A DNA stretch of 64,000 bases, from assembly GCF_040931995.1 (NCBI RefSeq), contig NZ_CP162412.1, forward strand, positions 1,364,001 to 1,428,000, given 5' to 3'. This DNA comes from Pelagovum sp. HNIBRBA483. Lineage in GTDB: Bacteria > Pseudomonadota > Alphaproteobacteria > Rhodobacterales > Rhodobacteraceae. A program made the position numbers and the translations under genes. Below the pieces are notes generated by a model. The model was not told the origin of the DNA. It saw only the letters and a list, made by a program, of their open reading frames with translations, and did not search any database. Of this stretch, positions 54,820 through 63,282 are shown one piece after another (positions within the stretch are counted from its first letter, which is position 1; the number at the start of each line of letters is the position of its first letter).

Positions 54820-55728
54820 TTAGTCATTTTCTGAGGCGTCGCGGATCTTCCGGCGGTGGGTGAAGATCTCGTCTTGCACGAAATCACGGAAGGCGGCGAT
54901 GCGCTTAGACTGGCGCAATTCCTCCGGATAGGCCAGGTAGACCGGCACTTCGCCGGATTCGACGTTGGGGAGGACGCGTTGGAGGCCATCGAAGTCCTCG
55001 GTCACGTAGTCGGGCAAGACGCCGACGCCCAGACCGGAGAGCACCGCCTGAAGCGTGCCGAAGTAGTTGTTCACTGTCAGCAGGCTCGGGATATCGTAGG
55101 TGAGGAGGTGTTGCACCAGTGTGGCACCAGCCGCGACCTGAAAGCTGTTGGGGCTTTGGCAGATGAGGCGATGGTTGGAGAGATCCTCCAGCCGTTCCAG
55201 CGGTGGATGGGTTTGAAGGTAGCTCTCAGTGGCGTAGAGACGCATCCGCACGCTCATCAGGCGTTTGCGGATCAGATCGGCCTGCGACGGCTCCTTCATG
55301 CGGATCGCGACATCGGCCTCGCGCATCGGCAGGTCAAGAACGCGCTCTTCGAGCATGAGGTCGATTTTCAGGTCGGGGTATTTTTCGTAAAGCTTGGGCA
55401 GACGCGGGGCGAGCCAGAGCGTGCCGAAGCCTGTGGTGGTGGTGATTTTCAGTTCGCCAAACACCTCCTCCTCGCTGTCGCGAATGCGGGCGGCGGCGGC
55501 TTCGAGGCGCTTGTTCATCGAGCGGGTGGCATCAAACAGCAATTCGCCCTGTTCGGTGAGAATCAGGCCGCGGGCGTGGCGGTGAAAGAGCGTGGTGTTA
55601 AGGCTTTCTTCCAGCGCGCGAACCTGGCGGCTGACGGCGGACTGGCTCAGGTGCAGCGTGTCGCCGGCATGGGTCAGGCTGCCCGCGTCCGCGACCGCGT
55701 GAAATATCCGAAGCTTGTCCCAGTCCAT
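54820..55728 (-). CDS. LysR family transcriptional regulator
   Basis: A 302-residue LysR regulator. The HTH is GSLTHAGDTLHLSQSAVSRQVRALEE; the effector-binding domain follows, with LDLPMREADVAIRM and LSGLGVGVLPDYV. ATG 55728 has GGGAGAAG upstream and gives the standard MDWDKLRIFHAV start; longer starts are possible. It is divergent from the acyltransferase gene across 228 bp that hold only a weak TGTCA/TGACA repeat. The target is unknown. Confidence 0.9.
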   Translation of the reverse strand: MDWDKLRIFHAVADAGSLTHAGDTLHLSQSAVSRQVRALEESLNTTLFHRHARGLILTEQGELLFDATRSMNKRLEAAAARIRDSEEEVFGELKITTTTGFGTLWLAPRLPKLYEKYPDLKIDLMLEERVLDLPMREADVAIRMKEPSQADLIRKRLMSVRMRLYATESYLQTHPPLERLEDLSNHRLICQSPNSFQVAAGATLVQHLLTYDIPSLLTVNNYFGTLQAVLSGLGVGVLPDYVTEDFDGLQRVLPNVESGEVPVYLAYPEELRQSKRIAAFRDFVQDEIFTHRRKIRDASEND

Positions 55729-55956
55729 ATCTTCTCCCATGCGCGAAAGCGCCGCCAAATTCAGTAAGTTACCCGCATTATTGCCGCAGTATGCAGATTT
55801 CAACGGGGTCTGTCAGGTATTTTGATTGCTTCTGCGCCGGTGGCTTAGCAGCGTTCTTTGTCATCTGGGTGACATGCTGCGCTGTTACAAGCGCCACGAC
55901 GATAATTGCGGGCGGTGATGAGAGGCATCCCCGTACAAAGGATTGGAGGTTGCAAG

Positions 55957-56883
55957 ATGCAACAGGTCGTGACCCAAGACCGACGCCGGATGCGGCAGGT
56001 CGCCCGTGATATCAGCTATGCCCATTCCGGCCAGACCCGCGCGGGGCGCGCGCTGATCCGCGCGATGGAGAATGCCACGGGGCGACTGCGTTTAATCCGA
56101 CGGGCTGACGGCTATGACAAGGACGTGGCCGCAGGGCGCGACTTTTGGGAAGTGATTTGCGCGCGTTACGGGCTGACGCTCGACGTGACGCACGGTGCGC
56201 TGGAGGCGATCCCCGCCGAGGGGCCGCTGGTGATCGTGGCCAACCATCCGTATGGCATTCTGGATGGGCTGATGATGGGGCGGATTCTCTCAAAGCGGCG
56301 CGGAGGCGATTTCAAGGTGCTGGCCAATGACGTGTTCTGCCGTGCGCCGGATTTGCAGAAGGTGATCCTGCCGATCAATTTTGACGAGAGCAAGGAAGCC
56401 GCGCGGGCTAATCTGGCGAGTCGCGCCGAGGCGCTGCGCTATCTGGGCGCGGGCGGGGCGATTGGGGTGTTTCCCGGAGGGACGGTTTCGACGGCAGCGC
56501 GGCCTTTCTCGCAGCCGATGGACCCAAGCTGGCGGAATTTCACCGCGAAGATGATCGCGCGGTCGGGGGCGACGGTGGCGCCGATCTTTTTTGAAGGGGC
56601 GAATAGCCGCCTTTTCCAGTTGGCGAGCCATCTGCATTATACTTTGCGGATGGGGATGCTGATCCGCGAATTCCGCGCCCGCACCAACGGGCCGGTGCGG
56701 GTTGCGGTGGGTGAACCGATCGGGCCGGAAGTGCTTGCCCCGATGGCGAAAGATGCAAAAGCGGTGATGGATTTCCTCCGCAAAGCGACCTATGACTTGA
56801 GTCCTGTTCCAGTGGATGCGCGGCGCCTGGGACATGAGTTCGAGGCGAAATATAGGAAACGCGATGGCGGTCGGGGTATTTGA
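55957..56883 (+). CDS. Lysophospholipid acyltransferase family protein
   Basis: A 308-residue PlsC-like acyltransferase. The first motif is NHPYGILDG, in which five rather than four residues separate His and Asp; the acceptor motif is FPGGTVSTA. It has no clear membrane span and may be a membrane-associated O-acyltransferase for lipids such as ornithine lipid or hemolysin-type products. ATG 55957 has GGAGG upstream. Its 3' end overlaps murI by 20 bp. Confidence 0.85.
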   Translation: MQQVVTQDRRRMRQVARDISYAHSGQTRAGRALIRAMENATGRLRLIRRADGYDKDVAAGRDFWEVICARYGLTLDVTHGALEAIPAEGPLVIVANHPYGILDGLMMGRILSKRRGGDFKVLANDVFCRAPDLQKVILPINFDESKEAARANLASRAEALRYLGAGGAIGVFPGGTVSTAARPFSQPMDPSWRNFTAKMIARSGATVAPIFFEGANSRLFQLASHLHYTLRMGMLIREFRARTNGPVRVAVGEPIGPEVLAPMAKDAKAVMDFLRKATYDLSPVPVDARRLGHEFEAKYRKRDGGRGI

Positions 56884-57679
56884 TAGCGGATTGGGTGGTC
56901 TGACCGTCCTTGATGCGTTGCAGAAACGGCTCCCTGAGGTGCCGTTTGTTTATTTCGGGGACAATGCTCATGCGCCTTACGGCGTGCGGGATGCGGATGA
57001 TGTTTACGCGCTGACCACCAAGGCCACCGAGCGGTTGTGGGAGGCGGGCTGCGATCTGGTGATTCTGGCCTGTAACACCGCCAGCGCCGCTGCGTTGCGC
57101 CGGATGCAGGAGAGTTGGCTGCCGACGGACAAGCGGGCGCTGGGGGTTTTCGTGCCGCTCATCGAGGCGTTGACCGAGCGGCAGTGGGGAGACAACTCGC
57201 CGCCGCGCGAGGTGGCTGTAAAGCATGTGGCGCTGTTTGCCACGCCCGCGACCGTTGCCAGCCGCGCGTTCCAGCGGGAGCTGGCCTTCCGCGCGATTGG
57301 CGTGGATGTGGAGGCGCAGGCCTGTGGCGGCGTTGTGGATGCGATTGAGGAAGGGGATATGATCCTTGCCGAAGCGCTGGTGCGGAGCCATGTGGACGCG
57401 CTGAAGCGCAAGATGCCGACGCCGGGTGCGGCGATTTTGGGCTGTACCCATTACCCATTGATGGAAGATATCTTTCAAGATGCGCTGGGGCCGGAGGTGA
57501 AGGTCTTTAGTCAAGCCAATCTGGTGGCCGAAAGTCTTGCCGATTATCTGGAGCGGCGCCCCAATATGCTGGGGGCGGGCACGGAGAGCGGCTATCTGAC
57601 CACAGGTGATCCGCGGCGCGTATCGGACCGCGCGACGCAGTTTTTGCGACGCAAGGTGACATTCACCGCCGCGTGGTGA
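56864..57679 (+). CDS. murI: Glutamate racemase
   Basis: Makes D-glutamate for peptidoglycan. The two catalytic cysteines lie in [11 protein letters not shown] and [22 protein letters not shown] is the N-terminal family motif. 271 residues. ATG 56864 inside the acyltransferase gene has AGGAAA upstream; longer starts would add a basic stretch. Probably co-transcribed with the acyltransferase. A GGCCGC-TT-GCGGCC hairpin (57687-57700) follows. Confidence 0.94.
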   Translation: MAVGVFDSGLGGLTVLDALQKRLPEVPFVYFGDNAHAPYGVRDADDVYALTTKATERLWEAGCDLVILACNTASAAALRRMQESWLPTDKRALGVFVPLIEALTERQWGDNSPPREVAVKHVALFATPATVASRAFQRELAFRAIGVDVEAQACGGVVDAIEEGDMILAEALVRSHVDALKRKMPTPGAAILGCTHYPLMEDIFQDALGPEVKVFSQANLVAESLADYLERRPNMLGAGTESGYLTTGDPRRVSDRATQFLRRKVTFTAAW

Positions 57680-57749
57680 GACATTGGGCCGCTTGCGGCC
57701 ATTGCCTGCGCATCCTAAGTATCCTTCCGACAGCGGAGACTGAGAATTC

Positions 57750-58778
57750 ATGAGCTATAACGTCGCTATCCTTGGGGCATCGGGCTACACCGGTGCCGAG
57801 CTTGTCCGGATCATTGCCACCCATCCGCTGATGCGGATTGCGGCGCTCTCGGCTGACCGCAAAGCGGGGCAGAGCATGGCGAGCGTATACCCGCAATTGC
57901 GGCATCTGGACCTGCCAACTCTTTGCACCATCGAAGAGATCAATTTTGACGAGATCGACCTCGCTTTTGCGGCGCTGCCGCATGGGTTGAGCCAAGCGCT
58001 GGTGCGGGATTTGCCGCGGCATGTGAAGGTGGTGGATCTGGGCGCGGACTTCCGGCTGCGCGATCCGGCGGAATACGAGAAATGGTATGGCGCGCCGCAT
58101 GTGGCGGTGGAGTTGCAGAAAGAGGCTGCCTATGGCCTGACCGAGTTTTACCGCGACGAAATTCGCAATGCGCGGCTGGTGGCGGGCACGGGCTGCAATG
58201 CGGCGACGGTGCAATATGCGCTGCGGCCGCTGATTGCAGGCGGGCTGATTGACCTTGATGACATCATCTGTGACCTGAAAAACGGCGTCAGCGGCGCGGG
58301 GCGGAGCCTGAAGGAAAACATGCTCTTTGCGGAACGTTCCACCGATGTGCAGGGCTATGCGCAGGGCGGAAAGCACCGGCATCTGGGCGAATTTGATCAG
58401 GAATTCAGTGCCTTGGCAGGGCGGAAGGTGGAGATCATGTTCACTCCGCATCTGGTGCCGGTGAACCGTGGTATCCTCGCTAGTTGCTATGTGAAAGGCG
58501 ATGCGCAGGCGATCCATGCAGCACTTGAGGCGCAATATGCCGATGAGCCGTTCATCGTGGTACTGCCCTTTGGTTCCGCCCCCGGCATGGGGCATGTGAC
58601 CGGTTCGAACTACTGCCATATCGGGGTGGTGGGCGACCGTGTGAGCGGGCGGGCGCTGGTGGTTTCGACACTGGACAATCTTAACAAAGGCTCCTCGGGG
58701 CAGGCGGTGCAAAACGCCAACCTGATGCTGGGGCTCGACGAAACGGCGGGGCTGATGCTCGCGCCAGTTTTCCCGTAA
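57750..58778 (+). CDS. argC: N-acetyl-gamma-glutamyl-phosphate reductase
   Basis: The NADPH-dependent third step of arginine synthesis. [14 protein letters not shown] is the nucleotide-binding start, the catalytic Cys lies in [13 protein letters not shown], and [16 protein letters not shown] ([13 protein letters not shown]) with [14 protein letters not shown] marks the C-terminal domain. 342 residues, the long type-1 form. It precedes ccmE by 10 bp and likely shares its transcript. Confidence 0.96.
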   Translation: MSYNVAILGASGYTGAELVRIIATHPLMRIAALSADRKAGQSMASVYPQLRHLDLPTLCTIEEINFDEIDLAFAALPHGLSQALVRDLPRHVKVVDLGADFRLRDPAEYEKWYGAPHVAVELQKEAAYGLTEFYRDEIRNARLVAGTGCNAATVQYALRPLIAGGLIDLDDIICDLKNGVSGAGRSLKENMLFAERSTDVQGYAQGGKHRHLGEFDQEFSALAGRKVEIMFTPHLVPVNRGILASCYVKGDAQAIHAALEAQYADEPFIVVLPFGSAPGMGHVTGSNYCHIGVVGDRVSGRALVVSTLDNLNKGSSGQAVQNANLMLGLDETAGLMLAPVFP

Positions 58779-58788
58779 CGGAGGCGAA

Positions 58789-59244
58789 ATGGCGGGCCTG
58801 AAAAACCTCAAGAAGCGGCGGCGGGTGCAGGTGATCGTGCTGGCGTTTGTGGCGCTGGCGATCTCGACCGGCTTGATCGGCTATGCGATGCGCGACGGGA
58901 TCAACTTTTTCCGGTCGCCCACCGAGGTGCTGGCGGAGCCGCCGTCGGAAACCGAGTTGTTCCGGATTGGCGGGCTTGTGGAAGTCGGCTCATTGGTGCG
59001 GGGCGAGGGCGAGACGATTGCGTTCAACGTGACTGATGGCGGCGCTGTGGTGCCGGTGACTTATACAGGCATTCTGCCGGACCTGTTTGAAGAGGGTCAG
59101 GGCATGGTTGGGCAAGGTCGCTACATCAACGGAACCTTTGAAGCTGTTGAAATCCTAGCGAAACACGACGAAACCTACATGCCGAAAGAGGTCGTCGATG
59201 TGCTCAAGGAACAGGGTGTCTGGGAAGGCGAAGGCGGCAGCTAA
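58789..59244 (+). CDS. ccmE: Cytochrome c maturation protein CcmE (heme chaperone)
   Basis: A membrane-anchored periplasmic heme chaperone. A basic start, one membrane segment (about residues 14-35), then an OB-fold domain; the heme-binding His126 lies in LAKHDETYMPKE. 151 residues. CcmF and CcmH genes follow after a three-gene lysis cassette, so the ccm operon is split by that cassette. Confidence 0.96.
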   Translation: MAGLKNLKKRRRVQVIVLAFVALAISTGLIGYAMRDGINFFRSPTEVLAEPPSETELFRIGGLVEVGSLVRGEGETIAFNVTDGGAVVPVTYTGILPDLFEEGQGMVGQGRYINGTFEAVEILAKHDETYMPKEVVDVLKEQGVWEGEGGS

Positions 59245-59270
59245 GCCGCGCGCGGACGGTTCGGGAAGGA

Positions 59271-59282
59271 GCCGTTAACGGC
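59271..59282. promoter_or_regulatory. 12-bp palindrome upstream of the muramidase gene
   Basis: GCCGTTAACGGC, perfect, 38 bp before the muramidase start. It could be an operator that gives the lysis cassette its own control, but a chance palindrome in GC-rich DNA is possible. Confidence 0.3.
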
Positions 59283-59320
59283 CTTGGGGTGATCCTGCTG
59301 GAAAGAGGCAGGAGACCCAA

Positions 59321-59932
59321 ATGAGCAGTATCTTGGAAATGGCGGAAGCGATTGTCGCCCGTGAGGGCGGCTTTGTGGACGATCCCGACGATCCGGGCGG
59401 GGCAACGCAATATGGTGTGAGCCTTGCGACCTTGCGGCGCTTGGGCATCGACCTCACTGGCGATGGCGAAATCACCGTCGCCGATGTGCGCAAGGTCACG
59501 CGCAAGGAAGCGGCGGAACTGTTCCTGAAGGAATATTACGACCGCCCGCGTATCAATGTGCTACCCGAGATGTTGCAGGCCAGCGTCTTTGATATGCAGG
59601 TCAATTCAGGTGGCAATGCGATACGCATTTTGCAGAACCTTCTCAATGAGATGGGGCACAAACTTAAAGTCGATGGCGTGATAGGACCGCGTACCGCTGC
59701 GGCGGCGCGGAAGGCGGCGGAACTGGCGCCGGAGCATTTGTGCGATGCCTACGCGATTGCGCGGCGGAACTTTTACTACAGGCTTGGTGATGCGCGGGTG
59801 ACGAGCCGCAAATATGTGCGCCGCAATGATGGCGGAAAGGGCGGCTGGATCGCGCGGGCCGAAAGCTTCATGTCCGCGCAGTACCGGCTGAGCGATGAGG
59901 AACATGCGCGGAGGGTGGCACAATGGGACTGA
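59321..59932 (+). CDS. GH108 N-acetylmuramidase (GTA/phage-type endolysin)
   Basis: A 203-residue peptidoglycan hydrolase. The catalytic EGGF (Glu15) is in the family position, then a GH108 domain to about residue 100 and a peptidoglycan-binding part (LKVDGVIGPRTAAAARK) after it. There is no signal peptide, so it needs a holin to reach the wall; the holin gene follows with a 10-bp overlap. This pair matches the endolysin/holin of the Rhodobacter gene transfer agent, whose lysis genes lie away from the main GTA cluster. Confidence 0.88.
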   Translation: MSSILEMAEAIVAREGGFVDDPDDPGGATQYGVSLATLRRLGIDLTGDGEITVADVRKVTRKEAAELFLKEYYDRPRINVLPEMLQASVFDMQVNSGGNAIRILQNLLNEMGHKLKVDGVIGPRTAAAARKAAELAPEHLCDAYAIARRNFYYRLGDARVTSRKYVRRNDGGKGGWIARAESFMSAQYRLSDEEHARRVAQWD

Positions 59933-60501
59933 TGAACGGGATGATGACGCTCTTGTTCGGGGACGGACGGAATGCACTGCGCGAGGCGGCGGAGGTGTTC
60001 CGCCCCAATGCGGAGGCGGATGCGCAGCGGGATGCGGCGGCGCGGGCTGCCGCGCTCCAGCAATTTGCCGCTGAGTTCGGCCAGCCGCAGCGCAGTGCCT
60101 TTGACCGGCTGATTGACGGGCTGAACCGGCTGCCGCGCCCTGTACTGGCTTTTGGTACGATCGGACTGTTCGGCGCGGCGCTGAGCGATCCGCTATGGTT
60201 CGCGGCGCGGATGCAGGGATTGGCGCTGGTGCCGGAGCCATTGTGGTGGCTGATGGGGGCGGTGATCAGCTTTTACTTCGGGGCGCGGCATCAGGCTAAG
60301 GGACAGGAGTTTCAGCGTTCGGCGGTTGAAACCGCAGCGCGGGCGCAGGACGTGGCGCAGCGGGTGCAGGCATTGACCGAGGCAAAGGCTGATGGTGCGA
60401 AGGCGCAACGCCAAGCTGATGCGACGCCATCACCCAATGCCGCATTGGAGGACTGGCGAGCGGTACATGGTGCGGACGCGGACGCCGGAGTGGCGCGGTG
60501 A
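59923..60501 (+). CDS. GTA-type 3TM holin
   Basis: A 192-residue membrane protein of the GTA_holin_3TM type (family recognition by overall pattern). A charged N-terminal helix, then hydrophobic segments at about residues 66-84 and 95-122 (PVLAFGTIGLFGAALSDP..., EPLWWLMGAVISFYFGA), and a long Ala/Gln-rich coiled tail. It would make the membrane permeable to the endolysin. It overlaps the muramidase gene by 10 bp and the next gene by GTGA. Confidence 0.85.
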   Translation: MGLMNGMMTLLFGDGRNALREAAEVFRPNAEADAQRDAAARAAALQQFAAEFGQPQRSAFDRLIDGLNRLPRPVLAFGTIGLFGAALSDPLWFAARMQGLALVPEPLWWLMGAVISFYFGARHQAKGQEFQRSAVETAARAQDVAQRVQALTEAKADGAKAQRQADATPSPNAALEDWRAVHGADADAGVAR

Positions 60502-60713
60502 CAGAGGACTGGACGCAGCGGATCGAGCAACGGTTGGCGCAGATGGAGACGCGCCACGCGGTTGGGGACGTGCATCGCGGCAATGTGGAAAAGCGCCTTG
60601 CCGCGATTGAGGATAGCCTAAAATGGCTGGTGCGGCTGGTGATGGGCGCCGTGGTGATGGCGCTGCTGGCTTTTGTCATCTCGGGCGGCTTTGCCCTGCC
60701 AACACAGATGTGA
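60498..60713 (+). CDS. Small coiled-coil membrane protein of the lysis cassette
   Basis: A 71-residue protein with an N-terminal coiled coil (about residues 5-40) and one C-terminal membrane segment (about 45-65), like XhlA-type proteins found with phage-like holins. The GTG start overlaps the holin stop (GTGA). It probably supports holin action; function is inferred only from layout and context. Confidence 0.75.
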   Translation: MTEDWTQRIEQRLAQMETRHAVGDVHRGNVEKRLAAIEDSLKWLVRLVMGAVVMALLAFVISGGFALPTQM

Positions 60714-60780
60714 TCGGCCTGAGACGCTTCGTCGCTCCGAATTGGTTTGGCCCTGCCGCGCTATGCATTAAGAAAGGGGC

Positions 60781-62754
60781 ATGATTACAGAACTTGGACA
60801 TTTCGCGCTGATTCTGGCCTTTATTGTGGCCATTGTTCAGATGATCGTGCCGATGATCGGCGCTCACAAAGGCTGGCGGAGCTGGATGGCGGTGGGAGAC
60901 ACTGCTGCCGTGACGCAGTTTGGCCTTCTGGCGGTGTCCTTCGCGGCACTGACATATGCGTTCGTCGTCTCGGATTTTTCGCTTAATCTGGTGTTCCAGA
61001 ACTCGCACAGCTCGAAGCCGATGCTCTACAAGGTGACGGGCGTGTGGGGGAACCACGAAGGCTCGATGCTGTTGTGGATTTTGACGCTGGCGCTGTTCGG
61101 TGCCTCGGCGGCATGGTTTGGTGGCAATCTGCCGGAGCGGTTGAAGGCGCGGGTGCTCTCGGTTCAGGCGGCGATTGGCGTGGCGTTTCTGGCGTTCATC
61201 CTTTTCACCTCCAATCCGTTTTTGCGGCTCGCCTATCCGCCGCTGGACGGGCAAGACCTGAACCCGCTGCTACAAGATCCGGGCTTGGCGTTTCATCCGC
61301 CGTTCCTCTATCTCGGTTATGTGGGGCTGAGCATGGCGTTTTCATTCGCTGTGGCTGCGCTGATCGAAGGCCGTGTGGATGCGGCATGGGCGCGGTGGGT
61401 GCGGCCGTGGACGCTGGCGGCGTGGTTGTTCCTGACCATCGGCATCGCGCTCGGGTCGTGGTGGGCCTATTATGAGCTGGGCTGGGGCGGTTTCTGGTTC
61501 TGGGATCCGGTTGAGAATGCGTCTTTCATGCCGTGGCTTTTGGCGGCGGCGCTGTTGCATTCGGCCATCGTCGTGGAAAAGCGCGAAACGCTGAAAAGCT
61601 GGACCATTTTGCTTGCGATTCTGGCGTTCGGCTTCTCGCTTTTGGGGACGTTCATCGTGCGCTCGGGCGTTTTGACCAGTGTGCATGCGTTCGCCAATGA
61701 CCCTGAGCGGGGCGTTTTTATCCTGATTATTCTGGCGGTGTTTCTTGGCGGGGCGCTGGTGCTTTATTCCCTGCGCGCCGGTGCGATGGAGTCGAAGGGG
61801 GCTTTTTCGACGGTGAGCCGTGAAAGTGCGCTGGTGCTGAACAATATCCTGTTGGCGGTGAGTGCTTTTGTCGTTTTCATCGGCACGATCTGGCCCTTGA
61901 TCGCGGAAATGCTCATGGGGCGGGTGCTGTCGGTCGGGCCGCCTTTCTTTGACGCGGCGTTTACGCCGTTTTTCGTCGGGCTGGCGGTGATCCTGCCGCC
62001 GGGGGCGATGCTGGCATGGAAGCGCGGCAATCTGGGCCGCGCGGTGGCGCAGTTGCGCTATGTATTATTGCTGGCGCTGGCGGCTGGTGCGCTGACATGG
62101 GCGCTGCAAACCGGCAAAAGCGCGTTGGGGCCGGTTGGCGTGATGCTGGGCGTATGGGTGGTGCTGGGTGCGGCATTCGACCTGTGGAGCCGCAGCGGGC
62201 GCGGCGCGGTTGCTGACAGGCTGGGCCGCTTGGTGCGGCTGCCGCGCGCGGATTGGGGCAAGTTCATTGCCCATGCGGGGCTGGGCATTACCATTTTTGG
62301 GGTCGCGGCGCTGACCGCTTGGCAGGTGGAGGACATCCGCGTGGCCAAGGAGGGCGAGCGTTTTGACGTGGCCGGTTGGGAGATAGAGCTGCGCGGCGTC
62401 GAGCGGGTGCAGGGACCGAATTACGTTTCGACGCAGGCGGTGATGGCTGTTTGGCGTGACGGGCGCGAAGTGACGGTGCTGCGGCCTGAAAAGCGTGTTT
62501 ATCCGGTAGCCGGAATGCCCACCACGGAAGCGGCCATTCGCAACGGGATTTTGCGGGACATCTATCTGGTGATCGGTGATCCGCAAACCGGCGGCGGCTG
62601 GGCTGTGCGGACCTATATCAAGCCCTTCGCGAACTGGATTTGGGGAGGCGCGATCCTGATGGCGCTTGGTGGATTGGTATCGTTGAGTGACAGGCGTTTG
62701 CGGGTGGCGGCAGGCGCGGCGAAGCGGCCACGCAATGCGGTTCCGGCGGAATGA
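60781..62754 (+). CDS. ccmF: Cytochrome c maturation heme lyase subunit CcmF
   Basis: A large inner-membrane protein (657 residues, about 15 segments) that ligates heme to apocytochrome c. The tryptophan-rich WWD domain reads GWGGFWFWDPVENASFMPW near residue 235, and conserved His residues flank it (GNHEGSML, FHPPFLYLGYVG). It is followed directly by ccmH (ATGA overlap). It starts 68 bp after the lysis cassette with AAGAAAGGGGC upstream of the ATG. Confidence 0.97.
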   Translation: MITELGHFALILAFIVAIVQMIVPMIGAHKGWRSWMAVGDTAAVTQFGLLAVSFAALTYAFVVSDFSLNLVFQNSHSSKPMLYKVTGVWGNHEGSMLLWILTLALFGASAAWFGGNLPERLKARVLSVQAAIGVAFLAFILFTSNPFLRLAYPPLDGQDLNPLLQDPGLAFHPPFLYLGYVGLSMAFSFAVAALIEGRVDAAWARWVRPWTLAAWLFLTIGIALGSWWAYYELGWGGFWFWDPVENASFMPWLLAAALLHSAIVVEKRETLKSWTILLAILAFGFSLLGTFIVRSGVLTSVHAFANDPERGVFILIILAVFLGGALVLYSLRAGAMESKGAFSTVSRESALVLNNILLAVSAFVVFIGTIWPLIAEMLMGRVLSVGPPFFDAAFTPFFVGLAVILPPGAMLAWKRGNLGRAVAQLRYVLLLALAAGALTWALQTGKSALGPVGVMLGVWVVLGAAFDLWSRSGRGAVADRLGRLVRLPRADWGKFIAHAGLGITIFGVAALTAWQVEDIRVAKEGERFDVAGWEIELRGVERVQGPNYVSTQAVMAVWRDGREVTVLRPEKRVYPVAGMPTTEAAIRNGILRDIYLVIGDPQTGGGWAVRTYIKPFANWIWGGAILMALGGLVSLSDRRLRVAAGAAKRPRNAVPAE

Positions 62755-63203
62755 GGGCGCTGCTTCTGATCATCGCGTTGATTGCGACGCCTGTTTTCGC
62801 GGTGCAGCCGGACGAGGTGCTGGATGATCCGGCGTTGGAGCTGCGCGCGCGGGAGATTTCCAAGGGGCTGCGCTGCCCTGTGTGCCAGAACGAGAGCATC
62901 GACGAATCCAACGCGCCGATCAGCCGTGACCTGCGTATCCTGCTGCGCGAGCGTCTTGTGGAAGGCGACAGCGATCAGGAGGTCGTGGACTTTATCGTTG
63001 CTCGCTACGGCGAATTTGTGCTTCTGAAGCCCGATACGGGCGGTGCAAACCTGATCCTGTGGCTGGCGGCCCCTGCGATGCTGCTGGTGGCTTTGGGTAT
63101 CGGATGGGGCACGATCCGGCGGCGCGGGCAGGCGCGTGGTGCGCAGCCGGACGCCTTGAGCGATGCAGAAAAGAAACGGCTGGAAGAAATTCTCGAGCCG
63201 TAA
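62751..63203 (+). CDS. ccmH: Cytochrome c maturation protein CcmH/CycL
   Basis: A periplasmic thiol-oxidoreductase anchored by one C-terminal membrane segment (about residues 100-120). The redox-active cysteines lie in GLRCPVCQNESI. A signal peptide covers about residues 1-17. 150 residues, the short form without the CcmI part. It keeps apocytochrome cysteines reduced for CcmF. ATGA overlap with ccmF. Confidence 0.95.
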   Translation: MRALLLIIALIATPVFAVQPDEVLDDPALELRAREISKGLRCPVCQNESIDESNAPISRDLRILLRERLVEGDSDQEVVDFIVARYGEFVLLKPDTGGANLILWLAAPAMLLVALGIGWGTIRRRGQARGAQPDALSDAEKKRLEEILEP

Positions 63204-63282
63204 CGTCACAAGGGCTTTTCTGAACCGTTTGGTTTACTACCTGTCACGCGAGCAAAGCGCATGGCATGGAAGGCGAACCAGT

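Noticed and set aside
59321..60713. A prophage remnant
   Set aside because: No integrase, capsid, tail, repressor or att repeats are seen; only a lysis cassette fitting the gene transfer agent type.
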